From: Flavipsychrobacter sp.
Lineage (GTDB): Bacteria; Bacteroidota; Bacteroidia; Chitinophagales; Chitinophagaceae
Direction of reading: 5' to 3'
DNA: 64,000 bases
Assembly (NCBI GenBank): GCA_031292525.1
Contig: JARLGY010000045.1
Span: 265,964 to 329,963 of the forward strand
In this document: positions 25,472 through 34,589 of the stretch, one piece after another
Numbering within the stretch: position 1 is the first letter of the stretch
How the letters are laid out: every line of letters starts with the position of its first letter
Position numbers and translations under genes: made by a program
Notes under the pieces: generated by a model
What the model saw: the letters and a program-made list of their open reading frames with translations, nothing else
Told to the model about the DNA's origin: nothing
Databases searched by the model: none

Positions 25472-27817
25472 TCACTTTGCTTTCTTTCCTCTGGCAACTT
25501 TTTTCGGTGGGTTAGCTTTTACATCTTCAATAATTGCCTTCACCTCTTCAATAGTAAGGTCTGCCGCAGTCTCCGTTCTTTCCTTAGGTATTTTAAAATT
25601 GCGCAAACCTTGTTTTATATAAGGGCCATACGGACCTTTCAAAATTCTTATCTTTTCCTTTTCAAATATTTTTATTGTACTTTCCTCTGCAGTCTTGCGT
25701 TTTTCCTCAATCAACGGGGCCACCTCTTCCAGCTCCACTGTGTAAGGATCCATTTCTTTCTTCAGCGAATAGAACTTAGAAGCATGTTGTGCATATGGTC
25801 CAAACCTGCCAATATTCACAGTCACATCCTCACCTTCAAACAGCCCAAGTTTTCGTGGCAACCTAAAGAGTTCATATGCTTCATCCAATGTTATGGTTTC
25901 AATGCTCTGGTTAGCACGCAGCTTGGCAAACCTTGGCTTTTCTTCACCTTCCACAGTACCTATCTGCACCATAGGTCCAAAACGTCCCAGGCGGGCTACT
26001 ACCGGCTTGCCGGTAGCTGCATCTGTTCCTAGCATGCGCTCACCTTTTATCCTGCCGGCAGTTTCCATTGTATGCTCTACACTTTCATGAAACGGGTGAT
26101 AGAATGTATCTATCATCTTGTTCCACACCTTTTTGCCTTGAGCTATTTCATCAAATTCTTCTTCTATTTTGGCGGTGAAGCTATAATCCATCACCTTGTC
26201 AAAATGTTCGTTCAGGAAGTCCGTAACAACCATTCCAAGGTCAGTTGGGAACAACTTTGCTCGTTCTGCTCCTACGTTCTCATTATCTTTCCTATGACTT
26301 ATCTTATTGTCTTTAAGCAGCAATATGTCAAATTCTCTTTTCACTCCTTCTTTATCACGTTTTTCAACATACCCACGGGCCTGTATGGTGCTTATGGTCG
26401 GTGCGTAGGTCGATGGGCGGCCTATACCTAGTTCTTCTAATTTTTTTACAAGCGATGCTTCTGTATATCTGGGCTGTGGACGGGTGAAACGTTCAGTAGC
26501 CTGCATATGTTGCAAATCTAGTTTTTGGCCTGCTGTTAACGGTGGCAACATACCCTCATTCTCTTCTTCACCATCTTCGTCATCCTTGCCTTCACTATAT
26601 ACCTTTAGAAAACCATCAAAACGCATTACTTCTCCGGTTGCAGTTAATGGATCGTCCGGATGAGCCGATACATTTATCTTGGCTATGGTCCTTTCCAGTA
26701 CCGCGTCTGCCATTTGGCTGGCCATAGTACGTTTCCATATCAGTTCGTAAAGTCTGTGGGTATCAGCATCCCCGGCCGATGGTGCCTCCATATTGGTAGG
26801 GCGTATAGCTTCATGCGCTTCCTGTGCTGATTCACTCTTTGTTTTATAAACCCTTTTCTGGTGATATTTTTCACCATACTGGTTTATGATCGCACTTCTC
26901 GATCCATCAAGTGCGGTATCAGACAGGTTTACCGAGTCAGTACGCATATAGGTGATATGCCCGTTCTCATATAGCTTTTGAGCAAGCAACATGGTTTTGG
27001 ACACAGAATACCCCAGCTTACGGCTGGCTTCCTGCTGTAATGTAGATGTTGTAAATGGAGCAGCTGGCGATTTCTTTGCTGGTTTTACCTGTACATCTTT
27101 AACCTCGTAAGTTGCATTAATGCACTTTTCAAGATAAGTCTGCGCTGTATTTATATCAGTAAGCTTATCTGGACCTTCAGCTTTAAAAGTTACATTTTTA
27201 TTATTAATGTCTGGCGCTTGTAAAAATGCCTCAACCTTAAAACTGTGCTTGGTATTAAACTTTGTAATGTCTCTCTCACGTTCCACAATAAGGCGCACTG
27301 CTACAGACTGTACACGACCTGCAGAAAGGTTTTTCTGCATACTCATTTTACGCCACAATATTGGGGATATTTCAAATCCCACTATGCGGTCCAGCACCCT
27401 GCGTGCCTGTTGGGCATATACCAGGTCCATATTTACAGTACGGGGGCTATTTACAGCTTTCTGTATCGCCTGTGCTGTTATTTCATGAAACACAATTCGC
27501 TTGGTAGTTATAGGATCCAGGCCCAATACTTCACACAAATGCCATGATATAGCTTCTCCCTCACGATCCTCATCCGTTGCCAGCCATACATCATCTGTTT
27601 TTTTAGCCAGTGCCTTTAGTTCTTTTACAACCTTCAGCTTGTCATCCGATATTTTATATTTAGGCGTAAAACCGTGCTTGATATCAATACCCATGTCCTC
27701 TTTTTCCAGGTCGCGGATATGGCCATAGCAGGATTTTACTTCAAAATCGCTGCCCAATATTTTTTCAATTGTTTTGGCTTTGGCCGGCGACTCAACTATC
27801 AACAAGTGTTTTGCCAT
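25472..27817 (-). CDS. topA: DNA topoisomerase I
   Basis: A 781-aa type IA topoisomerase that relaxes negative supercoils. The start MAKHLLIVESPAKAKTIEK at 27817 is the usual one; the reading frame is open for another 57 nt upstream but that part does not resemble the family. Domains in order: Toprim (about 1-115, with DEDREGEAI), the central gate domain with the nucleophilic Tyr at about 290 in GHITYMRTDS, and C-terminal repeats of the FGPMVQIG/FGPYAQH/YGPYIKQG type that end in a Lys-rich tail. Zinc-finger cysteines of the E. coli type are absent, as is usual for Bacteroidota TopA. Confidence 0.97.
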   Translation of the reverse strand: MAKHLLIVESPAKAKTIEKILGSDFEVKSCYGHIRDLEKEDMGIDIKHGFTPKYKISDDKLKVVKELKALAKKTDDVWLATDEDREGEAISWHLCEVLGLDPITTKRIVFHEITAQAIQKAVNSPRTVNMDLVYAQQARRVLDRIVGFEISPILWRKMSMQKNLSAGRVQSVAVRLIVERERDITKFNTKHSFKVEAFLQAPDINNKNVTFKAEGPDKLTDINTAQTYLEKCINATYEVKDVQVKPAKKSPAAPFTTSTLQQEASRKLGYSVSKTMLLAQKLYENGHITYMRTDSVNLSDTALDGSRSAIINQYGEKYHQKRVYKTKSESAQEAHEAIRPTNMEAPSAGDADTHRLYELIWKRTMASQMADAVLERTIAKINVSAHPDDPLTATGEVMRFDGFLKVYSEGKDDEDGEEENEGMLPPLTAGQKLDLQHMQATERFTRPQPRYTEASLVKKLEELGIGRPSTYAPTISTIQARGYVEKRDKEGVKREFDILLLKDNKISHRKDNENVGAERAKLFPTDLGMVVTDFLNEHFDKVMDYSFTAKIEEEFDEIAQGKKVWNKMIDTFYHPFHESVEHTMETAGRIKGERMLGTDAATGKPVVARLGRFGPMVQIGTVEGEEKPRFAKLRANQSIETITLDEAYELFRLPRKLGLFEGEDVTVNIGRFGPYAQHASKFYSLKKEMDPYTVELEEVAPLIEEKRKTAEESTIKIFEKEKIRILKGPYGPYIKQGLRNFKIPKERTETAADLTIEEVKAIIEDVKANPPKKVARGKKAK

Positions 27818-27896
27818 TCTATTCTTTTCTTTAACTGCTATTTTTCTGCCACTCATTTTTGTGACAACGTGCAATAATAAACGATTGTTTTGTAAA

Positions 27897-27929
27897 AAAG
27901 AAAAAAGGGTAACAAGTATGCTACCCTTT
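27897..27929 (-). terminator. Rho-independent terminator of the T9SS-secreted protein gene
   Basis: Read on the minus strand an 8-bp stem AAAGGGTA/TACCCTTT runs into TTTTTTCTTTTTT, 25 bp after the stop codon of the gene ending at 27954. It also insulates topA, whose start is 80 bp further left. Confidence 0.85.
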
Positions 27930-27953
27930 CTCCTTATATTATTTAATTAATTA

Positions 27954-29330
27954 TTAACGAGCTACTACAAAACGGCCTGTTGTTCTTTCGCCATTTGCTT
28001 CAACTGTGTAAAAATATACACCAGCAGCAAAAGAAGAAGTGTTAAAGGCAGCCTTGCCAGTTGTTACATTACTGAAAGACTGGGTATTTGTCACCTGGCC
28101 TAAAGTGTTTGTAACAGTTACGTTTACGTTAGCGTTGTGGCTCAAAGTGAAAGGGATAAACACTTCACTTGTTGCTGGGTTAGGATAAGCGCTAGCTGTT
28201 GCTATTGTGCTTACGTTAGCAACACCTGCATTAAAGCAACCTGTGCAATTAACATGGAATGCAAAGAATGGATCCTGGAAACCTGCTGTTACAAAGAAAT
28301 AAGAACTCAGGATATATTGTGTACCTGCATTCACCATTTCCTGCTGGTTCATCCAATATCTTTCCTGGCCAGTCATAACCAGGCCACTGTTATAATCGTT
28401 GTTCAACTGGCTAGGGAAAGCACCTGTACCATTAAGAGCATAAGAAACAACATCCCATGTATTTGCTGAATCTATACTTGTGTTAAACGGATATTGATGA
28501 CCGCTTTTAAATTGCTGGTATGCAACAACTTTACCACCTGCTGGTACACTTAAGCCGCCAGGTACATTCAAAGTATATATATGACCACCATTACTTCCGT
28601 CAGAGTTAACTATAGAGTCGCTATAAGCAGCAGAGTCAAGAAGCTTAGTTATTTTTATAAGACCTGTTACTTTGCTAGATAAGATACCGTTTGTAGTTGA
28701 GTCATAAGCCATAGTAGCTACGTGGAAAGTACCATTAGGAATAGAGAAAGTATCCACAAAGAAATTAGCTGGACCATAAGTAAATGCAGCAGTACCCGCG
28801 GCTGGCGTTGCAGCTAAATAGATAAACAATGTATCTACATAGTGGTTATAGCTTTTCCTGTCGTCAAAACCATAAACAGTTATGCTATCTATAGAGTAAG
28901 CATTTTTAGCTCCAATACCAAAAGCTGGCTGTGGAAAAGACGGAGTAGCATTTTTGAAACCATTTGGCGTAAATGCAATGCTGGTAGGGTCAAAAGAAGT
29001 ACCTAAACCTTCCAAAAACCAGTTAAACGCAGCATTACCATTATTAGCCGGAACTAATAAGCTCGTGTCGTTATAGATAGGATAAGGAACTGGAGCCGCA
29101 GTGTTAGAATTGATATTTGCATCCTGGAAGCAAAACCATGCACTCTGCGTACTTGTTGCTTTATTCAGCGCACCAGCAGTGGTTTTGATTTGTTTTTGAA
29201 TATTCACATTTTTGGGTGAATGAGTTCCTGGTATAGCGTATGCCTTATTAAAGACAACACTCTGATTCTCCTGTGCGTTGGCAGCAATCACACTTACCCC
29301 CCCGGCTAATAGTAAAAATAATTTTTTCAT
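27954..29330 (-). CDS. Secreted protein with type IX secretion C-terminal sorting domain
   Basis: A 458-aa protein with an SPI signal peptide ending in ANAQ. Residues about 30-375 form a beta-rich, Thr/Ser/Asn/Gly-rich region with no catalytic motif I recognise; it contains one CTGC pair near residue 365. The last about 80 residues are a T9SS type A sorting domain: AYPNPATSEVFIPF, VTNTLGQV and the terminal GVYFYTVEANGERTTGRFVV. The protein is therefore exported across the outer membrane and attached to the surface or released. It is monocistronic, with a TATCTTTA element upstream and a terminator behind. Confidence 0.9.
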   Translation of the reverse strand: MKKLFLLLAGGVSVIAANAQENQSVVFNKAYAIPGTHSPKNVNIQKQIKTTAGALNKATSTQSAWFCFQDANINSNTAAPVPYPIYNDTSLLVPANNGNAAFNWFLEGLGTSFDPTSIAFTPNGFKNATPSFPQPAFGIGAKNAYSIDSITVYGFDDRKSYNHYVDTLFIYLAATPAAGTAAFTYGPANFFVDTFSIPNGTFHVATMAYDSTTNGILSSKVTGLIKITKLLDSAAYSDSIVNSDGSNGGHIYTLNVPGGLSVPAGGKVVAYQQFKSGHQYPFNTSIDSANTWDVVSYALNGTGAFPSQLNNDYNSGLVMTGQERYWMNQQEMVNAGTQYILSSYFFVTAGFQDPFFAFHVNCTGCFNAGVANVSTIATASAYPNPATSEVFIPFTLSHNANVNVTVTNTLGQVTNTQSFSNVTTGKAAFNTSSFAAGVYFYTVEANGERTTGRFVVAR

Positions 29331-29369
29331 TGTTTGATTTAGTTTAATTGTAGAAATAGAAAGATGCCG

Positions 29370-29377
29370 TAAAGATA
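29370..29377 (-). promoter_or_regulatory. TATCTTTA promoter element (T9SS-secreted protein gene)
   Basis: On the minus strand TATCTTTA lies 39 nt upstream of the ATG at 29330. The identical octamer also precedes pheT and the peptide synthetase gene, so it looks like a real variant of TAnnTTTG. Confidence 0.45.
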
Positions 29378-29470
29378 ACCAATAGTTAACTATCGCTCCA
29401 AATTAAATATGCTCAAACACCATGCCAATTGTTAAATAAATTACAATTTCACACACTCGCTTCTGGCTAG

Positions 29471-29478
29471 TACTTTTG
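29471..29478 (+). promoter_or_regulatory. TAnnTTTG promoter element (proline dehydrogenase)
   Basis: TACTTTTG ends 29 nt before the ATG at 29508. Confidence 0.6.
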
Positions 29479-29507
29479 CGGCAACAATAATTATATATAG
29501 TAGTTTC

Positions 29508-30677
29508 ATGCTCCCACAATTCGACGACACTCAAGTGGCTTTTGAATATAAAAGCAATAGCGACCTCAAGAGGGCTCGTTTCCTTTTTTCATCTATGGGG
29601 TCTCCTACGCTCACCGCTCTGGGCATGCGTTTCACCAAAGTAGCTATGGCCCTCGGCCTTCCCATTAAAGGGCTTATTAAAAAAACTATTTTCAGCCAGT
29701 TCTGTGGTGGTGAATCCATTGAAGAAGCCGCTGGCACTGCCAATATGCTGGCAAAGTACGGAATAGGTATTATACTCGATTACGGTGTAGAAGGCAAAGC
29801 AAGCGAGGATGACTTTGATAAAGCAGTCCCTGAATTTATTAAAGCAATAAAGTACGCTGCCTCACAAAAAAACATCCCCTTCATCAGCATTAAGATTACT
29901 GGGTTTGCCAGGTTTGCATTGTTGGAAAAATTACACAGTGGGGAGCCACTTACCCAATCGGAAGCTGAGGAATGGGAACGTGTAAAAAGCAGGATAGACA
30001 AAATATGCAACGAGGCATACCGCTCTAACATTATGGTACTGGTAGATGCTGAAGAAAGTTGGGTACAAAAGCCTGTGGATGACCTTAGCGATTTGATGAT
30101 GGAAAAATACAACATCAAAAAAGCTATTATTTTCAACACCTTCCAGCTTTACAGGCACGACAGGCTGGATTTCTTAAAGGTATCTTACGATAGAGCAGTT
30201 GCTAAGAATTACCTGTTGGGCGCAAAGTTGGTGCGTGGCGCATACATGGAAAAAGAACGAAACCGCGCCGTCGCCAACGGCTATCCATCACCCATACAGC
30301 CAAATAAAGAAAGTACGGATAAGGACTATGACGCAGCTGTCGACTTTTGCCTGCAAAGACTCGATCATCTTGCTGTTTTTATAGGTACACACAATGAAAA
30401 AAGTTGCCTGCGCGCTGCACAGTATATGATAGACCACAAGATTCCATCAAATACAGAACGTGTATATTTCTCCCAGCTTTATGGCATGAGCGACAATATA
30501 TCTTTCAACCTCGCGCACGAAGGCTATCATGTGGCTAAGTACCTGCCATACGGACCTGTAAAAGATGTAATACCCTACCTCATGCGCCGCGCACAGGAAA
30601 ACACATCTGTTGCAGGCCAAACCGGGCGCGAGCTATCACTCATCAATAAAGAAATGAAAAGAAGAGCATTGTTATAG
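29508..30677 (+). CDS. Proline dehydrogenase
   Basis: A 389-aa FAD-dependent enzyme that oxidises proline to pyrroline-5-carboxylate, the first step of proline use as a carbon, nitrogen and energy source. The TIM-barrel segments are recognisable: DYGVEGK, SIKITGFARF, LVDAEESWVQ, GAKLVRGAYMEKER, FIGTHNEKS, and the C-terminal YFSQLYGMSDNISFNLA and YLPYGPVKDVIPYLMRRAQEN, which hold the proline-binding R-x-x-E-N motif. It is the monofunctional form; the P5C dehydrogenase partner is not adjacent. It has its own promoter element and ends at a strong bidirectional terminator. Confidence 0.95.
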   Translation: MLPQFDDTQVAFEYKSNSDLKRARFLFSSMGSPTLTALGMRFTKVAMALGLPIKGLIKKTIFSQFCGGESIEEAAGTANMLAKYGIGIILDYGVEGKASEDDFDKAVPEFIKAIKYAASQKNIPFISIKITGFARFALLEKLHSGEPLTQSEAEEWERVKSRIDKICNEAYRSNIMVLVDAEESWVQKPVDDLSDLMMEKYNIKKAIIFNTFQLYRHDRLDFLKVSYDRAVAKNYLLGAKLVRGAYMEKERNRAVANGYPSPIQPNKESTDKDYDAAVDFCLQRLDHLAVFIGTHNEKSCLRAAQYMIDHKIPSNTERVYFSQLYGMSDNISFNLAHEGYHVAKYLPYGPVKDVIPYLMRRAQENTSVAGQTGRELSLINKEMKRRALL

Positions 30678-30697
30678 ATGCTCTATAAGTTAAATAT

Positions 30698-30731
30698 AAA
30701 ATGGCCGCAGAACAAACGCTGCGGCCATTTT
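30698..30731. terminator. Bidirectional terminator between proline dehydrogenase and acidic-protein genes
   Basis: A 13-bp perfect stem (AAAATGGCCGCAG and its complement) with an 8-nt loop ends in TTTT on both strands. It lies 20 bp after the proline dehydrogenase stop and 24 bp after the stop of the convergent acidic-protein gene. Confidence 0.88.
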
Positions 30732-30755
30732 CTGTAATGGAATATCTTTATCAGC

Positions 30756-30956
30756 TTACAGCTCATCATCTACCTCACCTTCTTCCACGTCCTCATCCTC
30801 ATCAAGCTCTTCATCTTCAAATGTGTCTTCGTCATCTTCATCAAAATCATCGGTATCTACGTCCAGGTCTTCTTCCTGTTCGTCCATGTCATCATCCTGT
30901 TTTTTAGCTGCAACAGGATAATTAATCAATTCTTCGGTTTCAAATTGGTGTTTCAT
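30756..30956 (-). CDS. Small highly acidic protein
   Basis: A 66-aa protein. After MKHQFETEELINYPVAAKKQ the remaining about 45 residues consist mostly of Asp and Glu with interspersed V, F, T and L, giving a predicted isoelectric point far below 4. It has no signal peptide and is probably intrinsically disordered. Low-complexity acidic tails occur in histone-mimic or cation-binding proteins, but no function can be assigned. Evidence that it is a real gene is the shared bidirectional terminator right behind the stop codon and the isolated position; the codon use alternates GAT/GAC/GAA/GAG rather than being a pure repeat. Confidence 0.65.
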   Translation of the reverse strand: MKHQFETEELINYPVAAKKQDDDMDEQEEDLDVDTDDFDEDDEDTFEDEELDEDEDVEEGEVDDEL

Positions 30957-31069
30957 AATTTTCTGATTTAGTTGGCAGTAAATGTTTATACAATTTTAAG
31001 GCATTTAATTGCCCATACTTCCACTTCACATAAATTTAATGCCACTTAAAAGTGAGGAGCTTATATAGC

Positions 31070-31100
31070 AAAAAGCCACCTCTACTAGATGGTGGCTTTT
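31070..31100 (-). terminator. Rho-independent terminator of the cysteine desulfurase gene
   Basis: A 10-bp stem AAAAGCCACC/GGTGGCTTTT with a 10-nt loop; on the minus strand it ends in TTTTT, 19 bp after the stop codon. Confidence 0.88.
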
Positions 31101-31118
31101 CAAGAAACTTTTTATAAG

Positions 31119-32249
31119 TTATAAGTTGGTCTTTAGAGTGTTCAGCACCATATCTATTTCGTCTTTCGTGCTGTGCCTTGAAAAAGAAAAACGGATCGGA
31201 ACAATGTTCTCATGATTACTATTAATAGCCTTTATAACATGACTTGTTGAGTTTGCACCACTGGTGCAGGCGCTGCCGCCGCTCACACAAATACCCGCCA
31301 TATCCAGGTTAAAAAGAAGCATATCAGACTTTTCAGTAAGCGGGAAGCTTGCATTCAAAACCGTATAAAGGCTTTTCCCATTCGTATCACCATTAAAAGT
31401 AACACCAGGAAAATTTTGCACCAGGGCCGATGCCATATACTCCTTTAATCCTTGCATGTATGCACTGTCTTCTGCATAACGTTGGGTAGCTATTTCTAGT
31501 GCTTTAGCAAACCCTATTATGCCATACAGATTCTCTGTTCCTGCACGCATATTGCGTTCTTGCGCACCACCATTTATATATGGCTTTATATTAATACTTT
31601 CATTTACGTACAATATACCAACCCCTTTAGGGCCATGGAATTTGTGCCCTGATCCATTAATGAAGTGTATGTATGTTTCCTTTAAATTAAACGGGTAGTG
31701 GCCAACGGTCTGCACAGTATCACTATGAAAAATGCAATCATATTTCTTGCAGAGGGCGCTTACTGCATCCATATCCAGCAGGTTGCCTATTTCATTATTT
31801 GCGTGCATCAACGTCACAAGCGTTTTCTCATTGCTTCCAGCCATCAGCTCTTCAAGGTGGGCTAAGTCTATATGCCCTGTCGGTAGCATATTCACAAAAC
31901 TAAGCTTCACTTTACTGAAGTGTGCCATATGCTCTACTGTATGCAGCGTAGCATGATGTTCTACTGGCGAACTGATAATGTGTTTACATCCGAGGTCATT
32001 TACCGCTGCATGTATGGCTGTATTGCTGCTTTCTGTCCCTCCCGATGTAAAGAAGATCTCCCCAGGGTTTGCACCCAATATTTTTGCCACGCTTTTACGC
32101 GCATTTTCTATGGCAAGTTTGGTTTCCCTTCCATAAGAATATATAGAAGATGGATTGCCAAATTTCTCAGTCAAAAAAGGCATCATAGCGTCAAGAACTT
32201 CGGGGTCTAAAGAGGTCGTTGCTGCATTATCAAGATATATACGTGCCAT
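31119..32249 (-). CDS. Cysteine desulfurase, NifS/IscS family
   Basis: A 376-aa PLP enzyme that takes sulfur from cysteine for iron-sulfur clusters and thiolated molecules. It opens with the family start IYLDNAATTSLDPEVLDAM; the PLP Lys is at about 203 in GSGHKFHGPKGVG, and the active-site persulfide Cys at about 328 in SGGSACTSG. The loop around the Cys is of the class I (IscS/NifS) type rather than the SufS type. No IscU, SufBCD or regulator is adjacent, so which pathway it serves is open. A TATTTTTG element lies 21 nt upstream of the ATG. Confidence 0.94.
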   Translation of the reverse strand: MARIYLDNAATTSLDPEVLDAMMPFLTEKFGNPSSIYSYGRETKLAIENARKSVAKILGANPGEIFFTSGGTESSNTAIHAAVNDLGCKHIISSPVEHHATLHTVEHMAHFSKVKLSFVNMLPTGHIDLAHLEELMAGSNEKTLVTLMHANNEIGNLLDMDAVSALCKKYDCIFHSDTVQTVGHYPFNLKETYIHFINGSGHKFHGPKGVGILYVNESINIKPYINGGAQERNMRAGTENLYGIIGFAKALEIATQRYAEDSAYMQGLKEYMASALVQNFPGVTFNGDTNGKSLYTVLNASFPLTEKSDMLLFNLDMAGICVSGGSACTSGANSTSHVIKAINSNHENIVPIRFSFSRHSTKDEIDMVLNTLKTNL

Positions 32250-32270
32250 GTGCTTGTTTTAAAATGGATG

Positions 32271-32278
32271 CAAAAATA
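32271..32278 (-). promoter_or_regulatory. TAnnTTTG promoter element (cysteine desulfurase)
   Basis: TATTTTTG on the minus strand ends 21 nt before the ATG at 32249. Confidence 0.55.
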
Positions 32279-32350
32279 AAACAACTGCGCATTAATGACG
32301 ATACTCTTTCTTAATAATATTATAATGCTTTATCAATATTAATATACAAC

Positions 32351-32405
32351 AATAAAAAAGGACAATTGTGAAAGCCTTCGCTTATATACAATTGTCCTTT
32401 TTATT
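32351..32405 (-). terminator. Rho-independent terminator of dnaB
   Basis: Arms AAAAAGGACAATTGT (32355-32369) and the exact complement (32388-32402) enclose an 18-nt loop. Read on the minus strand it ends in TTTTTTATT, 26 bp after the dnaB stop codon. Confidence 0.88.
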
Positions 32406-32430
32406 AAAAATATTTTAAGCTGCGGCATCC

Positions 32431-34083
32431 TTAAAAAGGTGCCTGGTCATCGTCATCAGGATTTGGTTTCCTGAAGGGTTGCCGCAGGCTAAGCCCGTCT
32501 TCATCGTCCCAGTTCACATTATTCGCCTTAGATGGCATAGTTTGGAACCCATTGGGTATAAAGAGTTTTGATCCGCCAAATTCACTCGGATCCCTGCGTA
32601 TGCCCGCCTGCGGGTTTGGCCCCTCCTTAAACGGAGTGAATCCGCCGCCGCCACCATCATCACCAAAACCATCGTCAGGTAGATCGGTAAATTTTTGAAA
32701 TTCTTTTATGAAGCGAACCTTTACCGTATCCGTACTACCATTACGGTGCTTGGCTACGTGTATATGGGTCTCCCCTTCTATGGTATTACCCATAGCATCA
32801 TTATTTATGCCGTAATATTCTGGGCGGTACAGGAACATAACCATATCCGCATCCTGCTCTATCGCTCCCGATTCCCTCAAATCGCTCAACTGTGGCACTT
32901 TCGATTCTTTACGTGTCTCCACTGAACGGTTCAACTGAGAAAGCGCTATAATTGGCACTTCAAGCTCCTTTGCCAATGCCTTAAGGTCGCGCGATATTTT
33001 AGATATTTCCTGTTCCCTGTTCCCTCCTTTGTCAATGCTGGCCTGCATCAACTGCAGATAATCTATTATTATTAGTTGTATATCATGCTTCTGCTTCAAC
33101 CTTCTCGACTTTGCCCTCAACTCAAATATGTTCAAGGCCGCCTGGTCATCCAAAAATATAGGTGCAGCTGCAAGTTTGTTCATGCGCTGGGTCATCTGCA
33201 CAAACTCGTGCTCTTGCATACGCCCCTTGGTTATAGCATCCATGTTCACCTCTGTTACCGCTGCAAGCATCCTTTTTACCAGCTGCGTTGCACCCATTTC
33301 AAGCGAGAAGAACGCTACAGGGAAAGGCTTTGGCGACTGCATAGCGGCATTCATGGCCAGGTTAAGACAAAACGCTGTCTTACCCACAGCAGGCCTTGCC
33401 GCAAGTATGATAAGATCGGTCTTTTGCCATCCTGAGGTTAGCTTGTCTAACCCTGTAAACCCGGTAGGCACACCGGTCATGTCATCTTTTTTGTTCTTTG
33501 CTTCCTCTATTTCGTGTACGGTTCTTACCAGTACTTCTTTCAGGCTTTTAAAATTTTTACGTAAGTGTTTGTCGGTGATCTCATACAGGTTCGATTCTGC
33601 CTTGTCCAGCAGGTCAAACACATCTGTACTGTCTTCATATGCATCACTGATCACCGCCCCAGATATGCGTATCAATTCCCGCTGTATGAACTTTTCCATG
33701 ATGATCCTGGCGTGTGCTTCAACGTGTGCGCTCGACAGTACGCTCATGGTAAGGCGGGTTATATAGTATGCTCCCCCAACTATCTCCAGGTCTCCGCTTT
33801 TCCTTAGTTCATCGGTCACAGTCAGCAGATCTACCGGCTGCCCTTTATCAAACAGCCTGCGTATGGCCGCATATATTTTTTGGTTAGCATCTACATAAAA
33901 ACAATCCTCACTTTGTATGATTTCAAGTACTTCTGCAAGCTTGTCTTTTTCAAGCATCACAGCACCCAATACCGCTTCTTCCATTTCCGGTGCCTGTGGG
34001 GGCACTTTACCATACACTAAAGTTGAAAGGTCGGGCTTACGAACCCGTGATCCACCAAAGTCTTTTTTAATATTTACCGACAT
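32431..34083 (-). CDS. dnaB: Replicative DNA helicase DnaB
   Basis: A 550-aa hexameric 5'-3' helicase of the replication fork. The N-terminal DnaB domain (about 25-130) begins PPQAPEMEEAVLGAVMLEKD. The RecA-type core (about 190-460) has Walker A ARPAVGKTAF, the Walker B region IIIDYLQLM, and the H4/arginine-finger region SQLNRSVETR...LRESGAIEQDADMV. The last about 85 residues are a Gly/Asp-rich tail, longer than in E. coli, as in other Bacteroidota. It is transcribed away from the AT-rich gap that also lies before pheT and that holds DnaA-box-like sites. Confidence 0.97.
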   Translation of the reverse strand: MSVNIKKDFGGSRVRKPDLSTLVYGKVPPQAPEMEEAVLGAVMLEKDKLAEVLEIIQSEDCFYVDANQKIYAAIRRLFDKGQPVDLLTVTDELRKSGDLEIVGGAYYITRLTMSVLSSAHVEAHARIIMEKFIQRELIRISGAVISDAYEDSTDVFDLLDKAESNLYEITDKHLRKNFKSLKEVLVRTVHEIEEAKNKKDDMTGVPTGFTGLDKLTSGWQKTDLIILAARPAVGKTAFCLNLAMNAAMQSPKPFPVAFFSLEMGATQLVKRMLAAVTEVNMDAITKGRMQEHEFVQMTQRMNKLAAAPIFLDDQAALNIFELRAKSRRLKQKHDIQLIIIDYLQLMQASIDKGGNREQEISKISRDLKALAKELEVPIIALSQLNRSVETRKESKVPQLSDLRESGAIEQDADMVMFLYRPEYYGINNDAMGNTIEGETHIHVAKHRNGSTDTVKVRFIKEFQKFTDLPDDGFGDDGGGGGFTPFKEGPNPQAGIRRDPSEFGGSKLFIPNGFQTMPSKANNVNWDDEDGLSLRQPFRKPNPDDDDQAPF

Positions 34084-34589
34084 TATATAAAGTTCTTAAT
34101 ACTATATTTATCACTCATTATCATTGCAATTACATCTACAACCGCGCCCACTTGAGGTGACAAATCCATAACCGGTATTTTTAATACCGATGCGCCTGCT
34201 CACTTACCAAAACCCTAAATTGAAAACCTCAAATTTGTAGCGGAGGACGAATGTATATCGAATAACTAAAGCAGAAAAATTTTCCGCGTATTTAAATTAA
34301 AACATCTGATTCACATCTTATCCACACACTTATTCCCCTAATTTCCACTCATCATCAGGTTTACCAACAAAGTTAAGGCTATACCAACACTAATCCACAG
34401 GAAATACACAACAGAATGTGAATAAATATGGCTGAACCATTTTTGCTTTATAATCAGCTAATTTGCTATACTTAAGGGAGTAAATAGCTCCAAAAAATCA
34501 AAAAAAATGTCTTTGTTATATGCTTTCAATGCACAATTTATTTTTTCATCGTTCCTAAGCTATCTTTACTGCAAATTCGTGTTTAATAG
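34084..34589. other. AT-rich divergent intergenic region with DnaA-box cluster (candidate oriC)
   Basis: This 506-bp gap between the divergent dnaB and pheT genes contains no gene. It has two perfect DnaA boxes TTATnCACA: TTATCCACA at 34318-34326 (+) and TTATTCACA at 34417-34425 (-). TGATTCACA at 34307-34315 and TAATCCACA at 34391-34399 each have one mismatch. All four fall inside 119 bp. The flanks are A/T-rich (AAATAACTAAAGCAG..., ATTTAAATTAA, runs of A before 34510), as in an unwinding element. A small hairpin CGGTATT/AATACCG is at 34173-34189. Function as replication origin is inferred. Confidence 0.45.
34561..34568 (+). promoter_or_regulatory. TATCTTTA promoter element (pheT)
   Basis: TATCTTTA, a one-base variant of TAnnTTTG, ends 21 nt before the pheT start codon. 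Confidence 0.45.

Noticed and set aside
33128..33766. 212-codon plus-strand open frame
   Set aside because: Antisense to dnaB, which has clear family motifs; composition is that of a shadow frame.
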